Shown here in pieces: positions 6,748 to 6,997 of a DNA stretch of 6,997 nucleotides. How positions within the stretch are numbered: the stretch's first letter is position 1; each line of letters begins with the position of its first letter. The notes under the pieces are model-generated. The model had not been told where the DNA came from. It made no database searches and was given only the letters and a program-made list of their open reading frames with translations. The position numbers and the translations under genes were made by a program. The stretch is from positions 1 to 6,997 of the forward strand of contig JANQHU010000078.1 of NCBI GenBank assembly GCA_028282485.1, written 5' to 3'. The DNA comes from Bacillota bacterium (GTDB taxonomy: Bacteria; Bacillota; UBA4882; UBA8346).

Positions 6748-6957
6748 TTAAATAATTTTCCCGTTCCGAGCAAACAAAAAAAAACTACCGGAAGGCTCAA
6801 ATTTCGCAAAGCGCTCCTGATTCACCTGATAAAAACCCCCGTAAACTTTTAAACTTTTAACAAATTTAGTGGTTAAAAGTTTCCTTAACAGCAGTTTCAT
6901 AATCTCTGCTAAATTATATTTTCTGAAAATTAAGGTTATTTTTTTAAAAGATAACAT
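6748..6957 (-). CDS. N-terminal fragment of heparinase II/III-family protein (upstream of frameshift)
   Basis: This 69-codon frame starts at an ATG with a good ribosome binding site and stops at TAA (6750-6748). It is probably not a separate small protein. Its last nine residues (LFARNGKII) follow a run of nine T's at 6784-6776. In the next frame the same run leads into FFFVCSEREYLKVIKEHNL, which joins directly to the main heparinase frame. A basic, alpha-helical N-terminus of this kind followed by a GSFFF-like segment about 60 residues in is what I expect at the start of bacterial heparinase II/III proteins of polysaccharide clusters. One extra T, or a -1 ribosomal shift, would join the two pieces into a 662-residue protein. 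It has no clear signal peptide: the start is basic but lacks a long hydrophobic core. It could be a sequencing error, a true inactivating mutation, or slippage-dependent expression. Confidence 0.6.
   Translation of the reverse strand: MLSFKKITLIFRKYNLAEIMKLLLRKLLTTKFVKSLKVYGGFYQVNQERFAKFEPSGSFFLFARNGKII
6776..6784 (-). other. Run of nine T's at the frameshift point in the heparinase gene
   Basis: The coding strand reads AGT TTT TTT TTG TTT in the upstream frame and TTT TTT TTT GTT TGC in the downstream frame. The two frames differ by a -1 shift, equivalent to one inserted T. The run contains T TTT TTT and T TTT TTG heptamers, which fit the X XXY YYZ form of -1 slippery sites, and long T or A runs are also known sites of transcriptional slippage. 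I see no Shine-Dalgarno-like stimulator about 10 bases upstream and no strong hairpin just downstream, so programmed recoding is not favoured over indel or sequencing error. Confidence 0.7.
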
Positions 6958-6958
6958 T

Positions 6959-6997
6959 TCATTGTCCTTTGCGTGGCTTATTTATCGCTTTTACTCT
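6959..6997 (-). CDS. C-terminal tail of an upstream gene (partial, function unknown)
   Basis: Of the three minus-strand frames entering from the right edge, only this one stays open until close to the next start. It reads 12 codons (RVKAINKPRKGQ) and ends at a TGA at 6961-6959, one base before the ATG of the next gene at 6957. The tail is strongly basic. The ribosome binding site of the following gene lies inside these codons, a layout typical of tightly packed, translationally coupled operon genes. Thirty-nine bases are too few to name a product; a glycosyltransferase or other polysaccharide gene would fit the neighbourhood, but that is a guess. The other two frames meet a stop almost at once, which is the main support. 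Confidence 0.4.
   Translation of the reverse strand, partial: RVKAINKPRKGQ
6964..6970 (-). promoter_or_regulatory. Ribosome binding site of the heparinase-family gene
   Basis: The minus strand reads AAAGGAC here, with eight bases between GGA and the ATG at 6957. Another ATG at 6962-6960 lies too close to this site and is out of frame with the conserved protein, so 6957 is the better start. Confidence 0.55.

Overview
The window is one stretch of a bacterial surface- or exo-polysaccharide gene cluster. Every gene is read from the minus strand, so transcription runs from base 6997 toward base 1. The DNA is AT-rich, several ribosome binding sites are strong (GGAGG, AGGAG, AAAGGAG), and TTG and GTG seem to be used as starts beside ATG. 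This suits a low-to-moderate GC member of the Bacillota (Clostridia-like or a relative). That assignment is inference from style; no taxonomic marker gene is present.

Layout in order of transcription: (1) a 12-codon tail of an upstream gene at the right edge (6959-6997); (2) a heparinase II/III-family protein whose reading frame is broken near its N-terminus at a run of nine T's (5' part 6957-6748, main part to 4970); (3) a PaaK/CapK-type adenylate-forming enzyme (4998-3685, GTG start preferred); (4) a radical SAM protein with a SPASM-like C-terminus (3658-2711); (5) a CelD/BcsL-family GNAT acyltransferase (2663-1584); (6) a second, more divergent PaaK/CapK-type enzyme (1563-166); (7) the first 38 codons of a family 4-like glycosyltransferase that runs off the left edge (115-1, TTG start). 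Gaps are 1, -29, 26, 47, 20 and 50 bases. No promoter or rho-independent terminator is visible between genes, so this looks like part of one operon. No stretch of 300 bases lacks a gene.

How the genes may work together is inference. Glycosyltransferases build a glycan. The two adenylate-forming enzymes could activate carboxylic acids that are attached to it, with the GNAT-family protein as a candidate acyl- or aminoacyl-transferase. The radical SAM enzyme would modify a sugar, an acyl group or a peptide. The heparinase-like protein would trim or cleave an acidic polysaccharide. The window is unusually rich in modification enzymes relative to sugar transferases. Its two main points of interest are the paired adenylating enzymes flanking a radical SAM plus acyltransferase pair, and the homopolymer frameshift in the heparinase gene. 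I saw no tRNA, rRNA, CRISPR array, insertion sequence, riboswitch or attachment site.
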